From Aurantibacter_A sp965215845 (GTDB taxonomy: Bacteria > Bacteroidota > Bacteroidia > Flavobacteriales > Flavobacteriaceae): a stretch of 64,000 nt of DNA. The notes beneath the pieces are model-generated. The model ran no database searches. It saw nothing but the letters and a program-made list of their open reading frames with translations, and was not told the origin of the DNA. The stretch covers positions 1,178,001 to 1,242,000 of the forward strand of contig CBDCEL010000004.1 of assembly GCA_965215845.1 (NCBI GenBank), given 5' to 3'. Below, piece by piece: positions 35,235-43,158 of this stretch (positions are counted from its first letter, which is position 1; each line of letters starts with the position of its first letter). The translations under genes and the position numbers were made by a program.

Positions 35235-36815
35235 ATGAAAGCAATAAAGAATATCGGCCTGGTCATCTTCCTAATCGGATTGGCCATTTTCACGGCACTT
35301 CCGCTTATCGGAACTTTTAGGCTCGACCAAACTACCTTCGACAAGCTGGTCAGCGACAAAGGTTTTAAAAGTGAGCTTTTCGTCGAAACCATTCAAAATG
35401 AAGTGGTCGGCAAAGAGTTTAACGGCATGACGGCACTTTCACAAAAAGTTGTTGGCGCCATCGAAGATGCAAACGCAAACCATAGAAAAAACAAAGAATA
35501 CAAAAAGATCATCTACACGGCCCCACACGATATGGCGACCCTTTTGGGCAAAGCTTCCGGTCAAGGTTTTATTGCCGAAAACAAAGGGTTGATGTGGTTT
35601 TTGACCTTCGGACTCGGAATCATCGGTGCCCTGATGTTCATTCTACCAAATGTCATCCTATTGGGAAAAAAAGGAATCAAAAACGATGGTATTTACCACG
35701 AAAGTTCAACGAACAAGGGTTGGATAGCATGGTTGGTATTCATTTTTTTGGTCGGGTTCTATTTGATACTTTATTTCAGGCCCGAATTTGCCGTAAACTG
35801 GACATACCTCGTAGACCCGATCAGTGAAGGTTTGAGTGGGAACCCCGCGGGCCATTGGTTCGTATATGGCTTTATGTACTGTGTGGTCATGACCGTTATG
35901 GCGGTGCGCATGTACATCAAGTACCGTCACAATGTCTATCAAGTGGTTCGCACGACTTCGGTGCTCTTCTTTCAAATCGTATTCGCCTTTTTGATTCCTG
36001 AAATCATGGTGCGGCTGCAAATGCCATATTACGATTTCAAAAATGCATTTCCTTTGGATTATGATTTCTTCTTTCAATGGAACCTAAAATCTCTTTTGAA
36101 CAGTGGTGGAATCGGCCTTTTTATCTTGGTCTGGGGTACGGTATTGACATTGGTAATAGTTCCGGTGATGGTTTATTTTTTCGGAAAAAGATGGTACTGC
36201 TCTTGGGTTTGTGGATGTGGTGGATTGGCCGAGACCTTAGGGGACCCATACCGGCAACATTCCGACAAATCTTTATTTGCTTGGAAAATAGAGCGTTGGT
36301 TGATTCACGGCGTATTGGTTTTTGCCGTGGTCATGACCGGAATGACCTTATATAGTTTTTTCGCCGAGACCGGTACCGTTTTAGGAATCAAAACGCAAAG
36401 CATTCAGAACACTTATAGCTTGGCCATTGGTTCGGTATTTGCAGGAGTAATTGGTACGGGCTTTTACCCAATTTTCGGAAATCGGGTTTGGTGCCGATTC
36501 GGTTGCCCCCTTGCAGCCTATTTGGGTTTTGTACAGCGCTTTAAGTCGCGGTTTAGAATCACGACCAATGGAGGGCAGTGCATCTCTTGCGGAAACTGTT
36601 CGACCTACTGCGAGCAGGGAATCGACGTTCGCGCATATGCCCAAAAGGGCGAAAATATTATCCGTTCGAGTTGTGTCGGCTGTGGCATCTGTTCGGCGGT
36701 CTGTCCACGGGGGGTGCTGAAATTGGAAAATGGTCCTGAAAAAGGGCGTATCAATCCGACCGAGATACTTTTGGGCAATGATGTCGACTTGATGGAATTG
36801 GTGAATAAAAAATAA
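35235..36815 (+). CDS. Membrane 4Fe-4S polyferredoxin (NapH/NosR-like)
   Basis: A 526-residue protein with several membrane helices. It has the NapH/NosR-type cytoplasmic motifs CSWVCGCGG and CRFGCPLAAY, followed by two [4Fe-4S] ferredoxin motifs, CISCGNCSTYC and CVGCGICSAVCP. The N-terminal region (about 30-125) is a soluble domain of unknown type after the first helix. Such proteins pass electrons between quinol or NADH systems and periplasmic reductases. The physiological partner beyond the upstream FAD protein is not visible. Confidence 0.88.
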   Translation: MKAIKNIGLVIFLIGLAIFTALPLIGTFRLDQTTFDKLVSDKGFKSELFVETIQNEVVGKEFNGMTALSQKVVGAIEDANANHRKNKEYKKIIYTAPHDMATLLGKASGQGFIAENKGLMWFLTFGLGIIGALMFILPNVILLGKKGIKNDGIYHESSTNKGWIAWLVFIFLVGFYLILYFRPEFAVNWTYLVDPISEGLSGNPAGHWFVYGFMYCVVMTVMAVRMYIKYRHNVYQVVRTTSVLFFQIVFAFLIPEIMVRLQMPYYDFKNAFPLDYDFFFQWNLKSLLNSGGIGLFILVWGTVLTLVIVPVMVYFFGKRWYCSWVCGCGGLAETLGDPYRQHSDKSLFAWKIERWLIHGVLVFAVVMTGMTLYSFFAETGTVLGIKTQSIQNTYSLAIGSVFAGVIGTGFYPIFGNRVWCRFGCPLAAYLGFVQRFKSRFRITTNGGQCISCGNCSTYCEQGIDVRAYAQKGENIIRSSCVGCGICSAVCPRGVLKLENGPEKGRINPTEILLGNDVDLMELVNKK

Positions 36816-36822
36816 GAATAAG

Positions 36823-36916
36823 ACCCCTCCCCCCATACCCGTACAAAGCATCGCCGAAGTGCGAGTAGAGATGTCGACGAACCTGTCGGCCGGCCGGAGG
36901 GGAAGACGTAGGGGTT
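36823..36916. repeat. Dispersed intergenic repeat, copy 1
   Basis: About 94 bases with inverted ends (ACCCCTCC... GGAGGGG and AGGGGTT) and an internal palindromic core TCGGCCGGCCGG. It aligns along its whole length with the element at 49826-49922, sharing CCCCTCCCCC, GACGAACCTG and AGGGGTTG blocks. It lacks a coding region, so it is MITE- or REP-like. Confidence 0.7.
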
Positions 36917-37038
36917 GTCAAAGTAGTCCGAATCCAATGCACAAAGCGGCTAACAAAATCTGACGACGGGATCAAAGAAAAGACCTAAGTTAGTTTCCTT
37001 CGATCCACTCGACCAATCGAGCAAGTAATTTTAATTTC

Positions 37039-37545
37039 ATGTATTCAAAGCTTTTCTTTTTAGCGGCCTTATTCTTTTTTTCGGGAAATCCTTCCGAAAT
37101 TATATCAGACAGCCCACGTGAAAGTATGCGCTATTACAAGGAATATTATGAAACGGGCAGACCAAAAGCCGAAGGTTGGGTAAAGGACGGTGCCAAAACG
37201 GGCTATTGGAAATTTTATCATGTCAACGGCACAACTGCCGAAAAAGGACACTACAAAGACGGAAAGCGAAATGAATATTGGTACTTTTACGCACCAAATA
37301 GCGTTCGTAGCAAAGAAGGGCACTATAAAAAAGGCCAAAAGACCGATTGGTGGCTTTTCTACGACGAATATGGAAAATTGGACTATAAATGCCAATTGAA
37401 CGTCGGCAAAAAAGATGGGTATTGTATCCAATATAGTAATGGCGATATTTCTTCAGCGATAAAGTATATGAATGGCAAGAAAATTAAGGAATGGCATGAC
37501 CTGCGCAGTTTCAAGCGAGAAAATAGATTATCCGACTTGAGATAA
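37039..37545 (+). CDS. Exported MORN-like repeat protein
   Basis: A 168-residue protein with an N-terminal signal (MYSKLFFLAALFFFSG). Five or so MORN-like repeats of about 20 residues follow (for example GRPKAEGWVKDGAKTGYWKFY, GHYKDGKRNEYWYFY, GHYKKGQKTDWWLFYDEYGK). The stop codon shares bases with the start of the next glycosyltransferase, so the two are coupled. The repeats usually bind lipids or act as scaffolds; a role in the following glycan genes is inference. Confidence 0.82.
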   Translation: MYSKLFFLAALFFFSGNPSEIISDSPRESMRYYKEYYETGRPKAEGWVKDGAKTGYWKFYHVNGTTAEKGHYKDGKRNEYWYFYAPNSVRSKEGHYKKGQKTDWWLFYDEYGKLDYKCQLNVGKKDGYCIQYSNGDISSAIKYMNGKKIKEWHDLRSFKRENRLSDLR

Positions 37546-38234
37546 TGATGAATATCAAGGTTATCATTCCCGCCTTTAACGAGGCCGATTCCATTGCCGA
37601 GGTCATCAATGAAATTCCGGATGCCGTATCTGAAATCATCGTAGTCAACAACAATTCCTCTGACGATACCGTAATAAATGCCGAAAAGGCAGGCGCAAAG
37701 GTACTGACCGAGAATCGAAAAGGGTACGGATACGCTTGTCTAAAGGGAATGGATTATGTTGCCCAACAATCCGATCGACCCGATATTATCGTATTTATAG
37801 ATGGAGATTATAGTGATTATCCCGAAGAATTGTCCCAAGTGGTCGCGCCCATTTTAGATGATGGCATCGACTTTGTAATTGGCGCCAGGGTAAGTCGACT
37901 AAGGGAAGAAGGAAGCATGACACCCCAACAGATTTTCGGCAATTGGCTGGCCACCAGTTTAATGAAATTGTTCTTTGGGGCAACATTTACCGACCTTGGG
38001 CCGTTTAGGGCTATAAAGTATGATAAACTGCTGCAATTGCAGATGGAGGACAAGACCTACGGGTGGACCGTTGAAATGCAGCTAAAGGCTTTGAAACAAA
38101 AGCTGACATATACCGAAGTACCAGTACGTTACAAAAAAAGAATTGGTGTTTCGAAAGTGTCGGGAACTGTAAAAGGTAGTATATTTGCAGGCGTAAAAAT
38201 CTTGGGTTGGATATTCAAGTATAGTTTAAAATAA
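37545..38234 (+). CDS. Glycosyltransferase family 2 (dolichyl-phosphate-mannose-synthase-like)
   Basis: A 229-residue GT-A enzyme. VIIPAFNEADSIAEVI at the N-terminus, IIVVNNNSSDDT and the catalytic IVFIDGDYSDYPEEL are DPM1/GtrB-type features. No C-terminal membrane anchor is seen except a weak helix near 210-225. Two ATG codons in tandem (37545 and 37548) can serve as the start. It is followed after 2 bases by the CslA-like synthase. The sugar donor is probably GDP- or UDP-linked; the acceptor may be a polyprenyl phosphate. Confidence 0.86.
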   Translation: MMNIKVIIPAFNEADSIAEVINEIPDAVSEIIVVNNNSSDDTVINAEKAGAKVLTENRKGYGYACLKGMDYVAQQSDRPDIIVFIDGDYSDYPEELSQVVAPILDDGIDFVIGARVSRLREEGSMTPQQIFGNWLATSLMKLFFGATFTDLGPFRAIKYDKLLQLQMEDKTYGWTVEMQLKALKQKLTYTEVPVRYKKRIGVSKVSGTVKGSIFAGVKILGWIFKYSLK

Positions 38235-38236
38235 TT

Positions 38237-39721
38237 ATGGGATTGATCATTACATACATCATCTTAACGGTTTACAGCATTGCCCTGCTGTTGATTTTCT
38301 TTTACAGTTTGGCGCAATTGAACCTCTTGGTGAATTACCTGGGCTATAAGCGAAGAAATGAGAACGCCCCGAAGTTCAATCTTTTGGATCCCAAGGAGAT
38401 TCCGTTTGTGACCATTCAACTTCCTATTTACAATGAGGAGTATGTGATGGAACGCCTCTTGGAAAATATTGCCAAAATCGAATATCCGAAAAGCAAACTT
38501 GAAATTCAAGTGTTGGACGATTCCACCGATGATTCTGTTCAAGAAACGGCTTCCCGCGTAAAAGCCTTGCAGGAGAGCGGATTGGATATTCAGCACATTC
38601 GCCGCGAAAATCGCGAAGGGTTTAAGGCCGGTGCCCTAAAAGAGGGGCTCAAAATCGCCAAGGGTGATTTCATCGCTATTTTCGATGCAGATTTTCTTCC
38701 TGACCCAGACTGGTTAAAGAAAACCGTCATTTATTTTAAGGATGAGGAAATCGGGGTGGTACAAACCCGCTGGGGGCATATCAATAGGGACTATTCCATC
38801 TTGACAAGAATTCAAGCCTTCGCATTGGATGCGCATTTCACATTGGAACAAGTCGGAAGAAACTCAAAGGGCCATTTTATAAATTTCAACGGCACCGCCG
38901 GTATTTGGAGAAAGGAGTGTATCATCGATGCGGGAAATTGGGAAGGTGACACCCTTACCGAAGATCTTGATCTGAGCTACCGCGCCCAATTGAAAGATTG
39001 GAAATTCAAGTATTTGGAAGATGTCGAGACACCTGCCGAACTTCCCGTAGTGATCAGTGCGGCCCGTTCACAGCAATTCCGTTGGAACAAAGGCGGCGCC
39101 GAAAACTTCAGAAAGTCGGTCTGGAAGGTCATTTCGGCCAAGAACATTTCGTTCAAGACCAAATTTCACGGGGTGATGCATTTATTGAACAGCTCGATGT
39201 TCCTCTGTGTGTTCTTGGTGTCTTTGCTGAGTATTCCGGCAATGTACATCAAAGCCATATTTCCACAATTTGGCTGGGTATTCGACCTGCTTAGTTTCTT
39301 CGTATTGAGTACGATTATTTTGTTCGTCTGTTATTGGTTCACCTATAAAAGCATTCAGGGAAGCAGTTTTGACAATTTTGTCGACTATATCAAACTCTTT
39401 TTTACCTTTTTCTCGGTGGCCCTAGGTTTCTCATTGCACAACACCGTTGCCGTTTTGGAAGGCCATATGGGCAAGCGAAGTGAATTTGTCCGTACCCCGA
39501 AATTCAACATCAACAGCCTGACAGATAGTTGGAAGGGCAATAAATATCTTGCGAAGAAACTATCGCCCAACATGATCTTGGAATTTGGACTCATGCTGTA
39601 TTTTCTGTTCGGCATGTACTCCGCAATTCCTTTGAACGACTTTGGTCTGTTCCCTTTTCACCTTATGTTGTTTTTTGGCTTTGGATTTGTCTTCTTTAAT
39701 TCACTGACCTCGAAGGCCTGA
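38237..39721 (+). CDS. Cellulose-synthase-like (CslA-type) membrane glycosyltransferase
   Basis: A 494-residue processive GT2. One N-terminal helix (about 5-25) is followed by a cytosolic GT-A domain with VTIQLPIYNEE, IFDADFLP (DxD), TLTEDLDL (TED) and QQFRWNKG (QxxRW). Four C-terminal helices follow (about 300-490). The QxxRW motif marks polymerising synthases such as glucomannan or cellulose synthases. It sits between a DPM-like transferase and a GT-C enzyme, so the locus probably builds a surface polysaccharide or glycolipid. Confidence 0.87.
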   Translation: MGLIITYIILTVYSIALLLIFFYSLAQLNLLVNYLGYKRRNENAPKFNLLDPKEIPFVTIQLPIYNEEYVMERLLENIAKIEYPKSKLEIQVLDDSTDDSVQETASRVKALQESGLDIQHIRRENREGFKAGALKEGLKIAKGDFIAIFDADFLPDPDWLKKTVIYFKDEEIGVVQTRWGHINRDYSILTRIQAFALDAHFTLEQVGRNSKGHFINFNGTAGIWRKECIIDAGNWEGDTLTEDLDLSYRAQLKDWKFKYLEDVETPAELPVVISAARSQQFRWNKGGAENFRKSVWKVISAKNISFKTKFHGVMHLLNSSMFLCVFLVSLLSIPAMYIKAIFPQFGWVFDLLSFFVLSTIILFVCYWFTYKSIQGSSFDNFVDYIKLFFTFFSVALGFSLHNTVAVLEGHMGKRSEFVRTPKFNINSLTDSWKGNKYLAKKLSPNMILEFGLMLYFLFGMYSAIPLNDFGLFPFHLMLFFGFGFVFFNSLTSKA

Positions 39722-39785
39722 TTTTGCCCAATAAATAGATTTTTATTCCCTATTTTTCAGTTATTCAATCAGACCCTGACTGAAA

Positions 39786-41147
39786 ATGCCAAAAAGACTT
39801 ATTTCTTATTGGAATCTTCATAGAATACCCATACTCTTGGCCTCCCTTGGTCTGGTATTTTACTTTGTTTTTGCATACCACCTCGAACGAACCGATTTTA
39901 TAAGGCTCATCACACTTTTTGGAGGCCTGTTTTTTCTTTGCTTTAAATTGATTCAATTCGAAAAATGGAATTTCAAATTCCTGCTTGTCATGGGAATACT
40001 TTTTCGTTTGGTCTTTTTAATGGCTGAACCGAATCTATCGCAAGATTTTTATCGCTTTATCTGGGATGGCGAATTGGTGCGGAATTTCATAAATCCGTAT
40101 TTGGCCGTTCCGGATGTTCTGATCGAACAAAAAAATCTAATCGTCGCCAATGCCCTAGAATTGTACGAGGGCATGGGTGAATTGAGTGCACGTCATTTCA
40201 GCAATTATCCTCCCCTGAACCAAATCATTTTTGCCTTGGGTGCTGCTTTGGGCGGTAAATCCATTCTGGGCTCGGCCATAATCATGCGTTTGACAATTAT
40301 TTTCGCCGATATCGGAATTTTCTATTTCGGAAGAAAATTGCTTCGCAATCTTAACCAATCGCCGCATTTGATCTTTTGGTACTTTTTGAATCCGTTGGTC
40401 ATTATTGAATTGACGGGGAACCTGCATTTCGAAGGGGTTATGCTCTTCTTCTTCGTTTGGGCATTGTTTCTGCTATCAGTCAAAAAATGGGCCTTGGCCG
40501 GAATCCCTTATGCACTGGCTATTTGCACAAAGTTGATTCCATTGATGTTCCTTCCCTTTTTTCTAAGATATTTGGGTGCCAAAAAAAGCGTATTATTCTA
40601 TTTAGTGGTAGGTACCGTGTGCTTGCTTTTGTTACTCCCATTTTACTCCCCGGAATTCATTGATAACTATTCCCAGACCGTGGGACTCTGGTTTTCAAAC
40701 TTTGAATTCAATGCGGGGCCCTATAACGTCATTGAGAAAATCGCGGTCAATTATGACCAAAAACCATGGGAGTTTATTAAAAGTTATGGTCGGGTGACCC
40801 CGTATATCACAATAGGTTTGGTCGTTCTTTTCACTTTTCTAAAAGTCAATGCAAACCTAAAAAGCCTGATTGTCGCTATGCTCTGGGTATTGACACTCTA
40901 CTTTTTGTTGAGTACCACCGTACATCCGTGGTACATCATTTTTCTTTTACCGCTGTGTATTTTTACCGAGTTTCGATTTCCCATCGTTTGGTCTGCAACG
41001 ATAATCTTAAGCTATTATGCCTATTCACAAAACGATTTCGCCGAAAATCACTGGTTGATCGCCATTGAATATATTTCGGTAATTGCTTTCATGCTTTATG
41101 AAATGTTCAAACTGAACAAGCAAAAACTTCTTTTCCGTAAAAATTAA
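39786..41147 (+). CDS. Polytopic GT-C type mannosyltransferase-like protein
   Basis: A 453-residue protein with about ten or more membrane helices. The first loop holds SQDFYRFIWDGELVRNFINPY, the family motif of polyprenol-phosphate-dependent mannosyltransferases (DxYRYxWDG...NPY). HFSNYPPLNQIIFALGA and HPWYIIFLLPL are also typical. It would use a lipid-linked sugar, possibly the product of the DPM-like gene two positions upstream. It closes the glycosyltransferase set; the arginine leader follows. Confidence 0.84.
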   Translation: MPKRLISYWNLHRIPILLASLGLVFYFVFAYHLERTDFIRLITLFGGLFFLCFKLIQFEKWNFKFLLVMGILFRLVFLMAEPNLSQDFYRFIWDGELVRNFINPYLAVPDVLIEQKNLIVANALELYEGMGELSARHFSNYPPLNQIIFALGAALGGKSILGSAIIMRLTIIFADIGIFYFGRKLLRNLNQSPHLIFWYFLNPLVIIELTGNLHFEGVMLFFFVWALFLLSVKKWALAGIPYALAICTKLIPLMFLPFFLRYLGAKKSVLFYLVVGTVCLLLLLPFYSPEFIDNYSQTVGLWFSNFEFNAGPYNVIEKIAVNYDQKPWEFIKSYGRVTPYITIGLVVLFTFLKVNANLKSLIVAMLWVLTLYFLLSTTVHPWYIIFLLPLCIFTEFRFPIVWSATIILSYYAYSQNDFAENHWLIAIEYISVIAFMLYEMFKLNKQKLLFRKN

Positions 41148-41178
41148 GTCCCTGATTAGGTCGGTAAAATTTAATTTG

Positions 41179-41186
41179 TACATTTG
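41179..41186 (+). promoter_or_regulatory. Probable arg operon promoter -7 element
   Basis: TACATTTG, a full TAnnTTTG match, with a weak -33 (TTA at 41156-41158, spacing 20). The predicted start is near 41192, only a few bases before the leader-peptide ATG at 41194. Confidence 0.55.
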
Positions 41187-41193
41187 GGACTCA

Positions 41194-41262
41194 ATGAAAG
41201 AGCAATATTACATATCTACTTCTAAGGCATTTCCGTTCTTTCCGCGTCGCCGTCGCCCGTAA
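41194..41262 (+). CDS. Putative arginine-rich leader peptide of the arg operon
   Basis: A 22-codon ORF, ATG to TAA, starting almost at the predicted transcription start. The peptide ends FPFFPRRRRP: four consecutive Arg codons (CGT CGC CGT CGC, 41245-41256), one Pro codon, then the stop. It lies 89 bases upstream of the first gene of the arginine operon. The layout is that of an attenuator leader peptide, in which ribosomes pause on codons for the operon's own end product. Hairpins downstream (41254-41267 and 41280-41301) fit this. I know of no described leader of this kind in this group. Functional proof is lacking. Confidence 0.65.
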   Translation: MKEQYYISTSKAFPFFPRRRRP

Positions 41263-41301
41263 GGGTGCACTTCTGTTATGGAAATAGGTGAGTCCATTTC
41301 C
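41226..41301 (+). promoter_or_regulatory. Candidate attenuator RNA structures
   Basis: Three elements can be drawn. (1) CGCCC-GTAA-GGGTG at 41254-41267, a 5-pair hairpin with a GNRA tetraloop that contains the leader stop codon. (2) GGAAAT-(A)-GG-tgagt-CC-ATTTCC at 41280-41301, eight pairs with one bulge. (3) A competing pairing in which GGAAAT (41280-41285) instead pairs with ATTTCC at 41229-41234 inside the leader ORF. A ribosome stalled on the Arg codons would cover 41229-41234 and favour hairpin 2. No T-run follows hairpin 2, so the mechanism may differ from classical termination. Confidence 0.5.
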
Positions 41302-41350
41302 GCAAAACCATCAAGACTATATTTTAAATTTTTAGTAAAACACAGTAGCA

Positions 41351-41971
41351 ATGGAAATTGTTATTGCCAACGAATCACATTTTAAATACGCTCCGATAAT
41401 TTGCGACACCATCGCCGAGTCAGCCAAAGTACGAGGTACAGGTATAGCCAAGCGAACACCTGAATACATTCACAAAAAATTGGAAAATGGCAATGCCGTC
41501 ATCGCCTTGGATGGTGAAAAATTTGCCGGTTTTTGCTATATCGAAGTATGGGGGCATGATAAGTATGTGGCTAATTCAGGGCTGATCGTGCATCCAGACT
41601 TTAGAAAACAGGGACTGGCAAAGAAAATCAAAAAGGAGATTTTCGAACTCTCGAGAAATAAATTTCCCGACGCCAAGATCTTCGGCATTACTACAGGCCT
41701 GGCCGTGATGAAAATCAACTACGAACTAGGGTACAAACCGGTAACGTTTTCTGAATTGACCGATGACCCTGAATTCTGGAAAGGCTGCCAGACCTGCAAG
41801 AATTTTGATGTTTTGACCCGAACGGAACAAAAAATGTGCTTGTGCACGGGCATGTTGTTCGATCCTACGACCAAGGTCAAATCCGAAGAAAAGAAAAAGC
41901 CCAACACCAAGGCATTTCAACGATTAAAGAGCATAAAGCAAAGCCTGTTTTTAAAGAAAAAAGCAAAATGA
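41351..41971 (+). CDS. GNAT family N-acetyltransferase, first gene of the arg operon
   Basis: A 206-residue GNAT enzyme. The acetyl-CoA loop is VHPDFRKQGLAKKI (about 80-93), followed by KINYELGYKPV. A cysteine set CQTC (146-149) and CLC (163-165) could bind a metal. The tail is basic. It is coupled to argG by an ATGA overlap. No canonical argA or argJ occurs in the operon, so this enzyme is the likely N-acylation step acting on glutamate. The substrate assignment comes from context. Confidence 0.85.
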   Translation: MEIVIANESHFKYAPIICDTIAESAKVRGTGIAKRTPEYIHKKLENGNAVIALDGEKFAGFCYIEVWGHDKYVANSGLIVHPDFRKQGLAKKIKKEIFELSRNKFPDAKIFGITTGLAVMKINYELGYKPVTFSELTDDPEFWKGCQTCKNFDVLTRTEQKMCLCTGMLFDPTTKVKSEEKKKPNTKAFQRLKSIKQSLFLKKKAK

Positions 41972-43158
41972 AAAAATTAGTTCTAGCTTATAGCGGCGGA
42001 TTGGATACCTCATACTGCGCCAAATATCTCTCAAAGGAAAAAGGTTTTGAGGTACATGCCGTGAGCGTAAACACTGGCGGATTTTCCAAAGAAGAAATTG
42101 CAACGATAGAAGAAAAGGCCTTGCGATTGGGAGCAAGTTCGTATACATCGATTGACGCGGTACAGACCTTTTATGAAAAAGTGGTCAAATATCTCATTTT
42201 CGGAAATGTGCTGAAAAACAACACCTATCCCCTATCGGTAAGCGCAGAACGAATCGTTCAGGCCATTGAAATCGTCAATCACGCAAAAAAAATTGGCGCT
42301 GATTTCATCGCACACGGCAGTACTGGGGCCGGCAATGATCAAGTGCGATTCGATATGATCTTTCAAATCATCGCTCCCGAAATAGAAATCATAACACCTA
42401 TTCGAGACAATCGTTTATCTCGAGAGGCCGAAATTGAATATCTCAAGAAGAATGGTGTGGATTATTCGTGGGAAAAAGCGAAGTACTCGATCAATCGAGG
42501 GCTTTGGGGCACTTCGGTTGGCGGTGAAGAAACCTTGACCTCTGAAAAACCATTGCCTGACTCGGCATATCCGAGTCAATTAACGGAAAAAGAGCCTTCG
42601 AAAGTAACCTTGACGTTTGAAAAAGGCGAGCTGATCGCTATCGATGGAAAAAAAGACAAGCCAGTTGCAAATATCGAAAAACTGGAAGCCATGGCATCTA
42701 AATATGCCATTGGTAGGGATATTCATGTGGGCGATACCATTATAGGCATTAAAGGTCGTGTCGGATTCGAAGCCCCTGCATCTTTGATAATCATTAAGGC
42801 ACATCACCTTCTCGAGAAGCACACCTTGACCAAATGGCAGCAATACCAGAAGGAGCAATTGGGGAATTTCTATGGAATGCTTTTACATGAAGGAAATTAT
42901 TTAGATGAAGTCATGCGAAACATCGAGGCTTTTTTGACCGATACACAAAAGAATGTTTCCGGAGATGTTTTTGTAGGGCTATATCCGTTCCAGTTTAGAC
43001 TGAACGGAATCTCGTCGGAAAACGACCTGATGAACGCCTCCTTCGGAAGTTATGGGGAAATGAACAAAGGTTGGTCGGCAGATGACGCCAAAGGTTTTAT
43101 CAAGATCCTTTCCAATTCGGGAAAGATATATAACCATGTAAACGGAAATCATGATTAA
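41968..43158 (+). CDS. argG: Argininosuccinate synthase
   Basis: 396 residues from the ATG at 41968, which overlaps the GNAT stop. The ATP-PPi loop is YSGGLDTS at residues 8-15; HGSTGAGNDQVRFD and NRGLWGTSVGGEE are family signatures. It joins citrulline and aspartate, the next-to-last step of arginine synthesis. An upstream in-frame ATG at 41836 lies inside the GNAT gene and is not used. The 3' end overlaps argC by 8 bases. Confidence 0.96.
   Translation: MKKLVLAYSGGLDTSYCAKYLSKEKGFEVHAVSVNTGGFSKEEIATIEEKALRLGASSYTSIDAVQTFYEKVVKYLIFGNVLKNNTYPLSVSAERIVQAIEIVNHAKKIGADFIAHGSTGAGNDQVRFDMIFQIIAPEIEIITPIRDNRLSREAEIEYLKKNGVDYSWEKAKYSINRGLWGTSVGGEETLTSEKPLPDSAYPSQLTEKEPSKVTLTFEKGELIAIDGKKDKPVANIEKLEAMASKYAIGRDIHVGDTIIGIKGRVGFEAPASLIIIKAHHLLEKHTLTKWQQYQKEQLGNFYGMLLHEGNYLDEVMRNIEAFLTDTQKNVSGDVFVGLYPFQFRLNGISSENDLMNASFGSYGEMNKGWSADDAKGFIKILSNSGKIYNHVNGNHD

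Noticed and set aside
41836..41967. Upstream in-frame ATG for argG
   Set aside because: It lies inside the GNAT gene and would add 44 residues before the conserved N-terminus. The ATG at 41968 overlaps the GNAT stop and is coupled.
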